This document shows positions 25,801 to 38,400 of a stretch of DNA of 64,000 bases, piece by piece. Source of the stretch: Callaeas wilsoni (Eukaryota; Chordata; Aves; Passeriformes; Callaeidae). Each line of letters starts with the position of its first letter. Position 1 is the first letter of the stretch. The position numbers were made by a program, and so were the translations under genes. Location: positions 62,001 to 126,000 of the forward strand of contig VWPU01009715.1 in NCBI GenBank assembly GCA_013398955.1, written 5' to 3'. The notes beneath the pieces were generated by a model. It did no database searches, had not been told where the DNA came from, and worked only from the letters and a program-made list of their open reading frames with translations.

Positions 25801-27329
25801 GCTAAAACAAATTTTCCCTCCTACAGTGCAATATTTGGTCAGCAAGTACCCACATTTTGAATCCTTACTAAAATACCGTTCCGTCTCTTGTTTGGCAATT
25901 ACAGGACTTCTTAAAAGAAACCAAAAAACACTGCATTTACACAAAGTACTACAAAATAACACAAGATCTAATTAGTAAAGCTATCTTTGACATGACATTT
26001 GACAATGATCTGACCTATTCTACAGAACTTTGAAAATTACAAATGACAAAAACAGCTACATAAAAAAAACCCTCCACCTTTTCTTTTGGCTCTAACAACA
26101 GATTGTTTTAGTAACAGCAATCTGCTTGACAAATGAAATTACCAGACATCAGAAGATATTAAGAGTCACAAGGTAGTGAATCACTACAGAACAAGCCAAG
26201 CAAACTGACCAAGGAGCATACAGAGGCTTTTGCATTTCTTGCACTCCTACAGGTGAAACATTCAGAGAAGCTACTTTCTGAATAGAACAGCTCTTCAGGT
26301 CTGCCTATACTATGGGAAACACATCAGAAAGCCTGTGTGCCTGCAGGGAAACGGAATAAATTGTCAATGCCAGGGATAAAACAACCACAGAGATTTGTCT
26401 TGCACAACGATACTGTTAATCTACCCTTTTTATCAGAAAACCTTTCCTGCCAGTCTGGAAAGAATTTGACTAGAAAGTTTGTGGAACATCCACTACTAGA
26501 GGTTTCGTACAAGTCAGATAAATATGTGTGAAATGTGGTTTAGGTACAGCTGATCCATCACACAGAAGACTGAAGTCTTCCTCTGAAGATAACTTTCACA
26601 TCTATTTTTTTCACTCCAAGTCACTGCATTTTAAATTGTTAATAAACTTACAGCTTCCAGTTTGGTAATCCCTTAACCTCACATTTTTCTCTAGGAACAA
26701 TACAGTAGGAAATTGTGAAGATATACAAAGTTGACAGAAGTATTAAAATTGTTTCTGACAGAACAATACATTCATTATCAACTCTCTCCCTGTAAGTGCT
26801 CTTCAAAAAGCTGCACTTTTAAAATTTAGTTTTCTTGCAAGCAAACAGAGAGCGCCTGACTGTTTTTCTTTTCAACAGACTCGGCTAACCTAATCTGAAC
26901 ATTTCCTACAATAATCAGAGCACTTTTCTTGAAACTCATCTTAACATGATTAGTGATGAAATTTTTCCACATAATGAAGTTTAGTACATTTTATTAGTAG
27001 TAACAGGAAGAAATTTTAGCAAGGGTGAATCAAAATACATTCTTTACACTTAACTGCATCATATTTTACTTGGTAGAGATGTACATGTATATTTATTACT
27101 ACAGTACTTCCACTTACAATTGTCCTGAGGTGACTGCAAACATTTAGTTTTCATACAGAAATCCTCCTACCACCTGAGCATCACATATTTTAGACTTGAA
27201 CCTACTTCAGTTTAAATCGTTTTTCTTGGGTGTGACTGGGAGAGGAAATATCAAAGCATTCACGCAAATATAAAGTGTACAACAAAAGTAGTTTCTTTCT
27301 ACCTCTAAAAATTTGAATTAGCTAAACAC
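22863..27329 (-). other. Large ZFYVE28 intron, segment without recognised genes
   Basis: AT-rich unique sequence with scattered A runs. Open frames are short and show no family resemblance. No RNA gene recognised. Confidence 0.75.
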
Positions 27330-27838
27330 CACCTAACCCTCTGATCACTCCCTCTGCCCCAGCAGGAGGGGAGAGAGAATAAGGGGCAAAAAAGGTAGAA
27401 TTCAGGGGCTGAGATAAAGACAGTTTAATAGGATAGAAAAAGGAAGGAACAACAATAATAAAAAAAAGAACTATAAAAATAGCATACCAAGCAAGTGATG
27501 CACAATGCAATTGCCCAATTCCTGCTGACCAATGCTCAGCCAGTTTCTGTGCAGCAGCCCCCAGCCAGCTCTCCCCCTGTTTTACATGCTGAAGATGATG
27601 CCACAGAGCACAGGACATTGCTCTGGCCACCTGGGGTCAGCTGTCCTGGCTGTGTCTCCTCCCAACTTCTTGTGCCCCACAGCCTCCACACTGGGAGGGC
27701 AGCATGAGAAGCTGGAGAGTCCCTGACCACTGCTCAGCAACAGGTGAAACAGTGGTGTGTTACCAACGTGATTCTCCCCTGAATCCAAAACACTGCACCA
27801 GCTACTGGGAAGAAAACTAACGCTATCCCAGTGAAAAA
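27330..27838 (-). mobile_element. Solo LTR of an endogenous retrovirus (ERV-type), degraded
   Basis: The plus strand shows the known avian LTR text GCTGAGATAAAGACAGTTTA (27409-27428), then CACAATGCAATTGC, GTCAGCTGTCCTGGCTGTGT and AATCCAAAACACTGCACCAG, with AACGCTATCCCAGT at the upper end. This is the reverse complement of an LTR that starts with a TGTCCTGG-like end and GGGATAG text, so the LTR runs on the minus strand, same sense as ZFYVE28. The promoter area is altered: where related copies have TATATAAA this one reads ATGTAAAACAG. No gag, pol or env sequence lies beside it, so it is a solo LTR or fragment. Assignment is from remembered avian LTR text, and family naming would need a repeat library. 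Confidence 0.75.
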
Positions 27839-28514
27839 TGACATAAATCATAAAAGCAGTATTTAGAGAGCAAGACTTGGCTGAATTGGTCTGTGCAGTC
27901 TCTGGTTCTTCTCCCCTCAAGGCTGGCTCAGGAACCTTTTCTTAGGTGAACTGTGTTATGCAATGGGAACTTACAAGACATATTCAAGCTTCCGAAATAA
28001 TTTACAGATAAAAACACTCTTTTGCTTGGTTCCTTGGTAGCTCCTCTCATCTTCAATACTATTTACATGAAGTAGAGAATATTCCTTCCAAAAATAACAG
28101 CAAATCTACCAGCTGTCTGAATGTAGTTCATTTACTAATGTAAAACTATCAGATTCATGAGGTTTGAAAGCTGAGCAGCTACAACTGACATGGCTATTTT
28201 TTGCTGCTCAAAATTTTGAAATACTTCTCATGTCCTAGTAAGCTCTGTATGCTTATTTTATATAAAGGAAACAAAGTTTATAATGTGTATTCTTATTCAG
28301 GGAAAGCATCAACACTCTTAAATGAGATGTAGAAAATTTAGTTTATGGATAGCATTTTCCAGAATATGCCCTTTAAAGTAAGGAAAGGCATGTATCTAAC
28401 AAAGGTTCATTTTAAAAAGCTCTGACAATAAAAACTAATACAAAAAATATTAATGGAATACATTAAATATACATAAAAATCCCAGTGAAATCAGGAAGTT
28501 GCCACTTTGATTAC
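27839..28514 (-). other. Large ZFYVE28 intron, 5' part
   Basis: AT-rich sequence running to donor GTAATC at 28514. Nothing recognised. Confidence 0.8.
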
Positions 28515-28655
28515 CTGACAGGAGCGAAACTGGTTGACCAGCAGTGTACATCTCTGTGGGTCTTTTCTTCCATCCAAACTGTCCAGTTCAGCTGCTACTT
28601 GATTTAGTTCCTCGTCAGCATAGTAGAACTGAGCAAGGAGCTGTGGGTCTGTTCT
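28515..28655 (-). CDS. ZFYVE28: ZFYVE28 (LST2) coding exon, first in this window
   Basis: Partial CDS, one exon of 141 bp (47 whole codons). The peptide begins [18 protein letters not shown] and ends NQFRSCQ. It matches my memory of the N-terminus of vertebrate lateral signaling target protein 2 (ZFYVE28), where this block follows an opening exon of about 13 residues (residues about 14-60). The acceptor is AATACAG just above 28655. The donor is GTAATC just below 28515. Both splice junctions are phase 0. The family acts on endosomes, binds PI3P through a C-terminal FYVE finger and restrains EGF receptor signalling. This N-terminal part is the conserved, mostly helical non-FYVE region. The exon stands alone, with 20.4 kb of intron downstream and more than 35 kb upstream. 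The start Met exon is not in the window. Recognition rests on recalled family sequence; the exon structure is read directly. Confidence 0.95.
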
Positions 28656-31600
28656 CTGTATTGGAGACATGGACAATATTACATTATTTTTGCAAAAAAA
28701 CCGAAACCAAACCCCAAAAACTAAAATGACTTCAGATAGTTGTATTTACTGTGATTTTTTTTTACCTATAAGCCAGATAAGCAGTATGGCAGCATGAAAA
28801 ACAATGATCTTGAGATATTTATACACACTTAGAATTTTTTTCTACTTTGAAGAAAAAAAACCAAACCCTCTCAAAAAACCTCTCACATAATAAATCTGAG
28901 ACATTACTCAGCTCCCATTATCTCCAAAACCACCCTGGCATTCTCACTTCTTGTGGCATAATTATCTGGAGGAGCAAACAACTGAATCACAAGTTGTGTT
29001 TATTAAACAAAAGCAGACTTCAGCTCTAGGCAGAACAAGACAGAACTCCTTTCCAAGTTAAAACAAACAAACCATAGCCCCCAAACCTGTCAAGCAGTGG
29101 AGTAATCTATCAAGCACCATGGGAACCTTTGCAGCATGGGCTGGTCAGAACCCTCCTTTTGAGCATCACAAGAATGAAGCCACAGAACAGAAAGGTACTG
29201 AATCTACCAGGGCCAAAGAGATGCGAACACTTTACAACACAAATAATAATATCACTAAACAAGGCACTACAGAGAGAAAACTATGTCACAAGTCTTTCAA
29301 TGGCAAAGTACAGAATCATTACAATGGATTTTTGGCCACATTAAAACAAAGCAGCAACTACAATAAAAAGACCAAAAGAATAAAGGAATGCCTCCTCAAA
29401 AACATTGAGAAATATTAATAGTAAAGTTTTACACCATAAAAGGTTTTTTTAAAACACTAACAGTTAGGAATTCTGGTTTCAACATCTTAAGCATAAGCTG
29501 TCAAAAACCTCCACTCTTGAATAATGTCTTCACTGTAGCCCTGATATAAAGGTGTCCAGGGAGAAGGATAAAACTTGTGATATATGGTCAGGGAAACAAA
29601 CAAAATTCAAAATAAATGATAATAAGAAGGAGAGCATGTAATTCAACTACTAAATTTTATGTTGTTTAGTTCCAAATTTCTCTATTTATAGTCAAGCTTA
29701 GTAAAGCATTTCTTTAAGCATTCCCTGCCCAATGATTTTTATTATTTCTGATTTTTATGTTTTCCTTCAGCATTTATCCACAACCATTAAAATCTTCCAG
29801 ACAAAGTTAATAAACAAAGATGCAGGAGTCTGTGTATGGAATTGTGACAAAGCATGACTGCTGATTTTTAAGCATCTAAATTGCACTGCAGAAGAAAAAT
29901 AAGGCAATTTATTAAGACTGGTCTCAAGCAAAACAAGTATGCCTGAGATCCTTAGCTCCCACGTGGCTTATTTTTTCAATTGGAGGAACAAAAGTTTTAA
30001 TTGAGTTCTCTCAACTGTGTTATGTTTGGTGTGGATTAGTAGTGTGATCTTTGATTAATTGTGTCAATCATATGTGGTCCCTGGCAAGCTGAAACTGCAT
30101 GAAACTCTAAATCTCTTCACAGGGGGCCACTTCAAGCAAATAAAACACAAGTTTACAAATTCAATTTACTACACTAGGTAACAGAAAATTAGGAATAGTG
30201 CCATGGTCAATGCCAATTTTTATTTTCAGTTTATTCAAAACATGGTTCAAATAATTTAATCCAAATTACTATTCTTTGGCAGAATAACAATTAGCAATTC
30301 CCATCCTTAGGTACTCAAATTAATAGAAAGATTTAATTTGAGAACACCTCATCGAGAACCTACCACTTATCCTGGTAGTTTGTTTCAGGAAATGATCCCA
30401 TTTAACAACAAATTAATGCCTCTAAATTCTTGTTTTGATTTGCTGGACTTCATCAACACTGCTCATTTTGCCTTATTCCACTACAGCATCGAGTACTTGC
30501 CTTACTTCTATTTGCCTATTTCTGTATTCACTGAGTGCAGTAACCCCTTTAACCATATCACCACTGTAGGATGCACATATGGGTTTGGGATTTCTGCGGA
30601 GAGTTTTTGTTTGCTTGCACAGGAAGTTTTTTGTACGTGGTGATACTGCTGTTACCATCCCAACACCCTCCTGAGCATGAGCTCTCCAGGCAGGAGTCTC
30701 ATTCTACAAGCACACCTTGCATTCCTTCTGCCTAATGCCTCTCCATATTCCACATATTCGGCCCAACGAGTAGCCCAGGTTATCCTGAGTATCTTTATTG
30801 CCAGCACAACATACCACAGCACTGGAGAACGTTCTCCACAGATTTGAAACCATCACTTCATATGTGGGTCATAACTCACTATCCCCATTTGCATGATATA
30901 TACCAACTATCATTGCAGCCAGTACAAAGAAAAGAATCAGCACACAACCAGTTAATTAAAGAAAAAAAAAACCCAAACAAAATAACACACATTTAACCAT
31001 GTTATATAATAGCACACCATTCTTTTATTTCATGAAAGATCACTCACTGAATATTTATTTTAATGATTTTTACTTTTTATTAAGTTCCATTCAACAGGTC
31101 AGATAACAAAATCAGAAGATGCCTGCCTGTCATCCACAAGGTCAGTATAAAACTGTCCATATCAAAAAGTTTTATTAATTATTGAACTGGTTACACTCTG
31201 GCTTTACCTATCAAGTCCGACCAATGAACAGTGACCACGATTAGGTTAGGTATTGCTTATTGCATAATGAATTCTGATCTGATTTTTTAAACAGGATTTA
31301 TTTAAACGGACTATAAGGGAATGTTAAAAAGAAAACATCTTCAATTAAGAGACCTGTTAGCTACATGTTATTAGATAAATAACAGGTCTGTAGAATTATT
31401 TATTGCATCAGAAGAAAAGATGCTATTCTCACATCTGGTAAACAAGCTGGTAGAACAAAACCAGAAACTGTCCCTAAAAAATAGTGACAACTAATAGAGA
31501 GGAAAAATTCTAGCACAGACTTCCCAACAGGGGACAGAGACCAAAAAATAAACTACCAACAAGAAGCCAGGGTGCCAATAGACCAATCTCAAACCACACA

Positions 31601-32699
31601 GTAATTCTGGAATCTAAGAATCACTTTGAAAATCACATTTATAGAAACAAGAGTGGTTCTTAGGGACACGTCCTCTCTTTGAAAGAAAATTGCAAGGACT
31701 TTTTGCATGATTTTTAACAGCAGCTTTCAAGTATCAATACCACCTCTTTTTGAGTAACATAAAACATGCGTCATCTTAGAACTGACAGCCGCCCATAATT
31801 TGAACATTAAAGGGAATATTTTCCCCCAGGTTTCCGTGATCCTTTGTAGAGAAGTACAGATTTTGTTCAGGCTTTTATTTTTCTACTGAGATCACAACAG
31901 GAATGCTCCAGCACCACCACCACAAAAAGAAGACCTGATGATCCCAAATAAGCAAAGAACAGACAGGAGCAAGGGAACCATGCAAAAAAGCAAGATCCCA
32001 GCTAGTGACAGCACTATCTTCTGAAGCCTGCCAGTTGTCCTCTGGAAAATAATATCCATCACTTTTGAATTGCTGATCTAAAGTCTTCAGAACAACGGCT
32101 AAAACCCAACCCTGCTTAAAATAAAGTCCATGGACTTGAGATGAAAGGCTCCCGATCTCCCTTTGTTCACTGGCATTCTTCCAGCACTAAGCATTTGTGT
32201 TTCTCCCACACACTCAGGAACCCTGACTTGATCCCTGTGGAAAGAAACTATACAGAAAAGCATTAATTACACGCCTTTGCTGATGGTAAATCCAGATTGC
32301 CTTTTGACATGGGAACAAAGTAAACCTACATCCATGGGGATAACTTTACAAGGAGCACTTGGTAAAAGGTGCATTTTACACAAATACATGTATTTTATTA
32401 CACATTCTATGAAATGCCCTCACAATCACAGACAATATTTGGTGACAGTCCATGTGCAATACTTCTAACTGCTGCAAGGTCCAAATGACACAACCCTTCC
32501 TTAACCAGGAAGGTTAAACATGAACTGCCTGCTCAACCATTCCTTTTCTGCTACAGCTCTAACAGGTGAAGTGAACAGTTTTAGAGAAAGGCCATCACAT
32601 TCACATCGGTGGAACTGTCTTGCATCTACACAGCTCCCTTGATTCGCCCTGTGGTAAGGGAAAGGGTAGTTTTAGAAGCCTGAACAGTAAGGAGTTAAA
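28656..32699 (-). other. ZFYVE28 first coding intron, 3' part
   Basis: Starts with acceptor AATACAG at 28656-28662. AT-rich with poly-A tracts near 28840-28870 and 30960. No exon, repeat or RNA gene recognised. Confidence 0.75.
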
Positions 32700-33170
32700 G
32701 CACTGCTACACCTCGAACACCAATTTCTCACTCAAGTGAGAAAGTTAGAACAGGATGTGCCTGTGCTGTGCAAACGTAGGGTAGCACCTTTCCAGAGCTG
32801 ATTTTCCTGTTCAGGTCCATGGTGACCACACAAAATAAAGTGGAGAAGCACAGAAGTGGGCTCGAGGAGTGGACAGGACCAATAGAGGGGGCTCGAGACC
32901 ACTGAGGACCCCAAAGTACTCCCTCACTCTTTTTGGGAATTCTCCATCAGAAAGCTGTACATGGCCCATAGTGTTACATGAGACTTGGAGAATCCTCTCC
33001 CTGGGAAGGGATCCAGGCATTTCCATGCCAGCTTGAATGTATATAACCTGATAAACTTTTTGTTTCGTGGGCCCCCACTCCCAACGGATCACATCTGTGA
33101 CCACCAGGACAGCAAAACAGTGATCAAGTCTCACCACTGGATCCACAGGTGGTGACATCTTTCCTCTCAA
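32700..33170 (+). mobile_element. Possible LTR remnant (unassigned)
   Basis: A compact GC-richer block in AT-rich intron. On the plus strand it has GAATGTATATAACCTGATAA (TATA-like), followed by GGGCCCCCACTCCCAACGG and GACCACCAGGACAGC, a layout reminiscent of an LTR promoter, R and U5. The minus strand is open for 119 codons (33170-32811) but the protein resembles nothing I know. No terminal TG/CA pair or target duplication could be fixed by eye, so this is a suggestion only. Confidence 0.3.
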
Positions 33171-35204
33171 CTATCTACTCTCATCCTTTCCTTCTCTTTA
33201 TTTTCCTTACGTATTTTGTGATATTTTTATACTTTTATAGAAGAGAAACAAAATGCCCACATATTTTCCACTATAATTAAATTTTCCACTACTTTAAAAT
33301 AAATTTGCCTCATAAATACACCGGTCACTCAGTGTCTTTTCACTCTAATTCAGCCCAAGGATTTTATTAACAGGAATCTCAGCCTGCCTCAGAGGCAGGT
33401 CATAACAGTAGTTTGTCTCTATTAAGGAGGGCCCAGCTGTTTTCAGTCTAAATCTGCTGCCTACTATATTTTCAGGGAAAGGAAAGAGGCACAGGATCAA
33501 CCTCAAACTTTCCATTCCCCAAAATAATCAGACAGTCCCATTATCAGACAGTCCCAAATATGAACAATTACTGCATAGCACAGAAATTTTTAAAAAGGGA
33601 CTTCCCAAGTGAAAGCACATTCCCTTTAGGATGAGAATTCATGAAAGCTATCTGTTAGAAACCTGCTTCTAGTCTGCAGCATACACAAAATGATGCTTCT
33701 CTATTGGAAAACAACTCCTTGTACAAGCTGGCAACGTGCTCTGTGCAAAAGGCAGAATTAGGCCCTAAGCAATTTAAATAAAGGCACTGATGAGCCAACT
33801 CAGTAATATCAAAACTTACAAATGATGTTACATATAACTAGTTTTAAGCTAATTAAAGTTAACTAAGACTTACATAACATTATAAGAAGGAAAAATATTT
33901 TTGTTCAAAAGTGGTAAGAATTAGGCACAAAGTCCAAAGTTTAGTTATCACCATTGTGAAAACGTAACATACTTACAGCAACAGAAACTTAATCAATTGA
34001 AAACTTTTCACACCAGTCACAGTTGCAGTAGGTTTAACTAGCAGATGACAAATTCCAAAGACTGAAGGTACTTCTTCTTAAAGGGATACCAGCAAGTTGC
34101 TACATCTGCTTAATTTTCCCCTCACATGTAAGTGTATTCACATCCTTCCTTTGGACAGGTACTTTGAATTTTTCATTGATTTCCAAATGCTGATAAATAG
34201 CAAGAAGAAACAATAATTCTCTAACTGGCAGGTGAGTCAAAAATTCTGGCATTTAACTGTCAGAAGGCTTAGCAGCAACAATATTTCTTCATACTAAATG
34301 AAAAAAGAACTGCTGTTCCAAGTACATAGTTGTATGTGGAGGGGGGTCGTTTGGTTTTCAGTTTTTACTTAGTTTGTGGTGTTTTCCTTTTAATCTACTA
34401 TCTGAAGTGCTATCTGTTCAAGAAAAAAAGGGAAAAAATTCCCTCAACAGTCATATTTTGTACGTCATGAAGTCTTAAACTGGTGTTGTGCATGCATAAA
34501 AAGAAAAAGGACTCAGAGATGAAGACAACAATTGCTAATTGGTCACGAGGATACATTAAAAAAAAGTACTGCGAAGAAAGCTACAGCCTGGTTAAAGCTT
34601 TGCCAGCTGCTCTGTGTTTATCTATAGAATATCATTACACAAGCAAGAAAGACAGGTGAACAGCTTGTTAACACAATAAAATGCTAGCAGCACCTTAAGC
34701 AAAAAGACAAACAAAACAAACAAACAACCCCAGTGAGATAATGATTCATAGGACAACAAAAATCAGGTGGATAATTCTTTCCAATGTTCTCTACATTGGG
34801 TGTAATTCCAACCCCTTAAAAAGGAAAATCTTATAATGGTTATGCTGAACTAGAGTACCAAACATCTGAGACTGCCATGCTGTCGGTTTTCACTCATGAT
34901 AGATTAAGTCAGTGTACGTAGTTTCTATTTTTGAGTGTTCATAATACTAATCTGGAAAAGCATGTGCTCAAATCCATATTTTCTGGGGGAAGCACACAAG
35001 CATATGCTGAATACAAATTACTGAAGCTTTCGGACATCTATTCTGCAGAATAGGAGCGCTCTGCAGCTGAACCACAGCCTCGATTTCTAGGAAAGACAGA
35101 CTCCAGAAGATAAAGGGGTTTTGCTGTAGGGAAGTGATGGAGCAGCCACTTCTTCCAAGTGAAGAGTGGGTAACCTTCAACGCTGCCCACTCATCCAGCC
35201 TGTG
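33171..35204 (-). other. ZFYVE28 first coding intron, unique sequence
   Basis: AT-rich. A 16-bp unit is repeated twice at 33525-33556 (ATCAGACAGTCCCA core). An AAAC-rich tract lies near 34700-34728. Nothing else recognised. Confidence 0.7.
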
Positions 35205-35405
35205 GCAGGCTCTTTTTAATTAGCAAGAAATTAACCTTACCCATACTGTGTCTGTTTTGCTCACGATGGCAACTGGTGAGTGATTTCCCCGCCTTTATCC
35301 TGACCCACGAGTTTTTTCACCCTATTTTCTTCCCCTGGCCCGTTGTGAAGGGGAGTGAGAGAACGGCTGGGTGGGCACCCGGCAGCCAGACAAAGTCAAC
35401 CCACC
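35205..35405 (+). mobile_element. ERV-type LTR, 3' portion
   Basis: The plus strand reads GCAACTGGTGAGTGATTTCC, then ATCCTGACCCACGAG, GAAGGGGAGTGAGAGAACGG and GGGTGGGCACCCGGCAGCC, ending CAAAGTCAACCCACC. This is the 3' part of a widespread avian ERV LTR whose usual ending is close to GGTCAACCCACCACA. The 5' part, including a promoter, is missing or too diverged to see. No internal retroviral sequence is adjacent. It runs opposite to ZFYVE28. Confidence 0.7.
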
Positions 35406-38400
35406 CCTCTGAACTTGTAAAACACTTACCCAAAACCTCCTCCAGCAGCTAAGATCTCAGAGTTTGACCTTAAGCTGATTAGATTTCATTCTCAGCTGCT
35501 GCAAGAACATCAAGTGTAAAGAACAAATATTTACTTAGAAACAAATTCAGCTTGTCAGGATACATATTGAAATATACAAATCACTCTTTTTTTTTCCTAA
35601 ATGCTTTTATGCAGTTTGCTTCGGATTTGTCTAGATTTTTGTACTCAAACATTACACTAAGCATCTCTTCAAACAAAATTGATTCTGCAGTGCTTTTAGT
35701 GATTTGTTACCTATCAAGAGGAAAACAGCCAATTTAGCTCCCTGGGCTTGTTGATCGATTACGTTCAATTCCAGATGTACAGCCTCCGTCTTACACAGAA
35801 GAATCGTGTGGCATTTGGAAGTGGCACCCAGCAATTTGTCCTCCAGCAACACAAACCATCCTGCCACACTACATGTCTTCACAACGTTCTGCATTAGAGA
35901 ACTTTCAACCCACTCTAGTTATGTTATACCATGTCTAATGGATGTGTCTAAATATTTATAACAGCTCCTAAATATTTGGGCAATGACCTTGACCTCTTCT
36001 TAGACATGTCCAACATGTTAATTTCTCTCAAGTTATGTTGCTATAACCTTTTTTCCTTTCAGAACCAGACTTTTATTCTAAAAAAACCCAACTAAATCCA
36101 ATAAATGAAAAAAGCCCAAAAAACCTCCAACAATCACTTTATGTAGTTAAAGGACTGTTTTGAAGAATCTTTTTGTTGTCACCTTCTAGCACACACATTC
36201 CTAAATTATTTCTTCCCTCCCAAGTCTATAGTTCCAATATTTTGGTCATGCTAAGCAGACCTGGTAAAACATGAATTTTGCTTTGCTGTTCAGAACCAAC
36301 TCATTTTAAACAATCTGCCATATACAGCTTTTTAGTTCTGGATCCTAAAATTAATATCTTAATCAGGGCATAGACAAAACTCCAACAAGAGGGAAACCTG
36401 ACCCAGCGAGTTCAAGCCTGCTGACTGTAAAAGAGTTGCTCCATAGTCCTTCTCAGGTATTAACAGGCATAGCACATTCCATAGTTTTTTCATGTTCAAA
36501 GTGCATCTTTTTTTTTCTTTGGCTCAGCAAACTTAGGGTGAGTCTGAAGTGTTCCATATCGTATTTTAATAAAAGCACCATCATCTGTGTAAAGCTGCTC
36601 AAACATAACCTCATTTGCCTTGCAGGAGACTTTCAATAAGCTCAAGCTGAACACCTTGACAGATGTTTGGGATTTAACTACCTTGGCATCGTATCAGTAG
36701 CACAATCAATCATTGCAACAAAAACATTTCGTCAAAACTTTGTTCCGAAGTGCATCTGTTCAAACCCAGTGATGAAAGAAACTGCTCGTACAGCCCTCAG
36801 CACAGAAACTTTTCCCAGCTTCTGCCTTCTGACAATAACTTCAAATGAATGTTTGCATAAGTAAATCTTTTGATCTTATTTCCACTATTTCAGCTAAATC
36901 ACATAAACAAGTAGCTTTCCAAGTGCCATCATCAGTCAAACTCTGTTTCCTACTCTGTTTTCCAGGTAACAGCAAGCTTCAGTGGATGTTTGTCCCATGC
37001 TTGCCACAGCACCCATCTGTGGAGATTCTCCCCCGTCTAACCAGGAACGCACAGTCCTCGATCTCAAGGGTTTAACACCATCTCTCTTTGCAGGCAGAGA
37101 CCTACCTAAAGTTTTTGGGAGCTTTTAGGAACTTCATTGCTTTTAAGCACTAGATACTGTGATAAGTATCCTTTTTCCAAGCACACTTGAGCATCAATAG
37201 TGGCTTTGAAAATTACCAGAACATGAGCAAGAAGAAAGGGAGGGGAAAGTCACCGGACAGACAGACCGACAGCACGATTACACAAGACTTTAAGACATGT
37301 TTAAAACTTTTGAAGCAGTCCAACAACAACAACAACAAAATATATCTCTGTACACAAAAAGCATGTATTTGCTGGGGACAGGAAATGACTGGATGATAGC
37401 GCATGGCAGAAAGCTCCCATGCATCCCTGCTCCCACTCCCTGCTGAATTGGATATTTTTTGCTCAATTAGGCATTCCCAGGTCTTTTCAGACAATATCCT
37501 CAAGGTCTGTCCTTGGTCTCCTGGTCACGCAGAAAATCTCTCCTGGGAGACAAATGAGTTTGTACAGCTATTCCTGTTTTCTGTGCTAGCTCAGCATACC
37601 GTTTGAGTTCGACCACTTCTCATCAGCATGCATGTTGGATAAGCTCTATCAGTCTTCAGCTATTCTCCACCCTGAACTGCTCCTTTTAAATCAAGACACA
37701 GAATGCACAAAAACTAAGCAGAAGTTAAATGCAACCATGAATGCATTTCAGGCTTATATTCTCTTAATATGAACAGTTCTATATCCATTTATTGAGAGGA
37801 ACAATAAAACAAAAAATCTAAACAAAACAAAGCACAAAGAAACCCCAAACCCTCTAGTCAACACATACCAGTGATTCATACAAGGATTTAAAAATCACAT
37901 ATTGTTTCTTCTGGCAAGATCAAGTTCCTCTGACCTGGCTGCTGCCTGTTCAGGTACTTATAAAAAGCCAACATAATTATGGTACTACCTATTTAATGAA
38001 TGGACACTTCTCCCACATTCCCAACAACAGCTTTCAGAAAAGCTATTACATATACACTCTATTGCCTGTTACCCTTTATTGACCAGCAATATCACTTTCA
38101 CATCATAACTGCTAGTTGTCCCCAAATGCATTCTGCAAAATTCTGGTTGCCAGGTATTTCTATAGAATGCTAAATGACAAAAGAGACAAAGGCATTAATT
38201 GCAGAATTGATGTTAAAAGGAAATGCATTACCCAGTAATGCTTACTGTAATATTTACAATGCCTTGGCAAGAGTATGATTCAAACCAGTTTTCCTTTCCC
38301 ATATTTGATAATTGTATTGACAAACAACACTACATTGGAGACACCACAAAAAGAAAGAGAAATGTGATGTTTGAAAAACAAAGCTAGCTTAAGCAATGCA

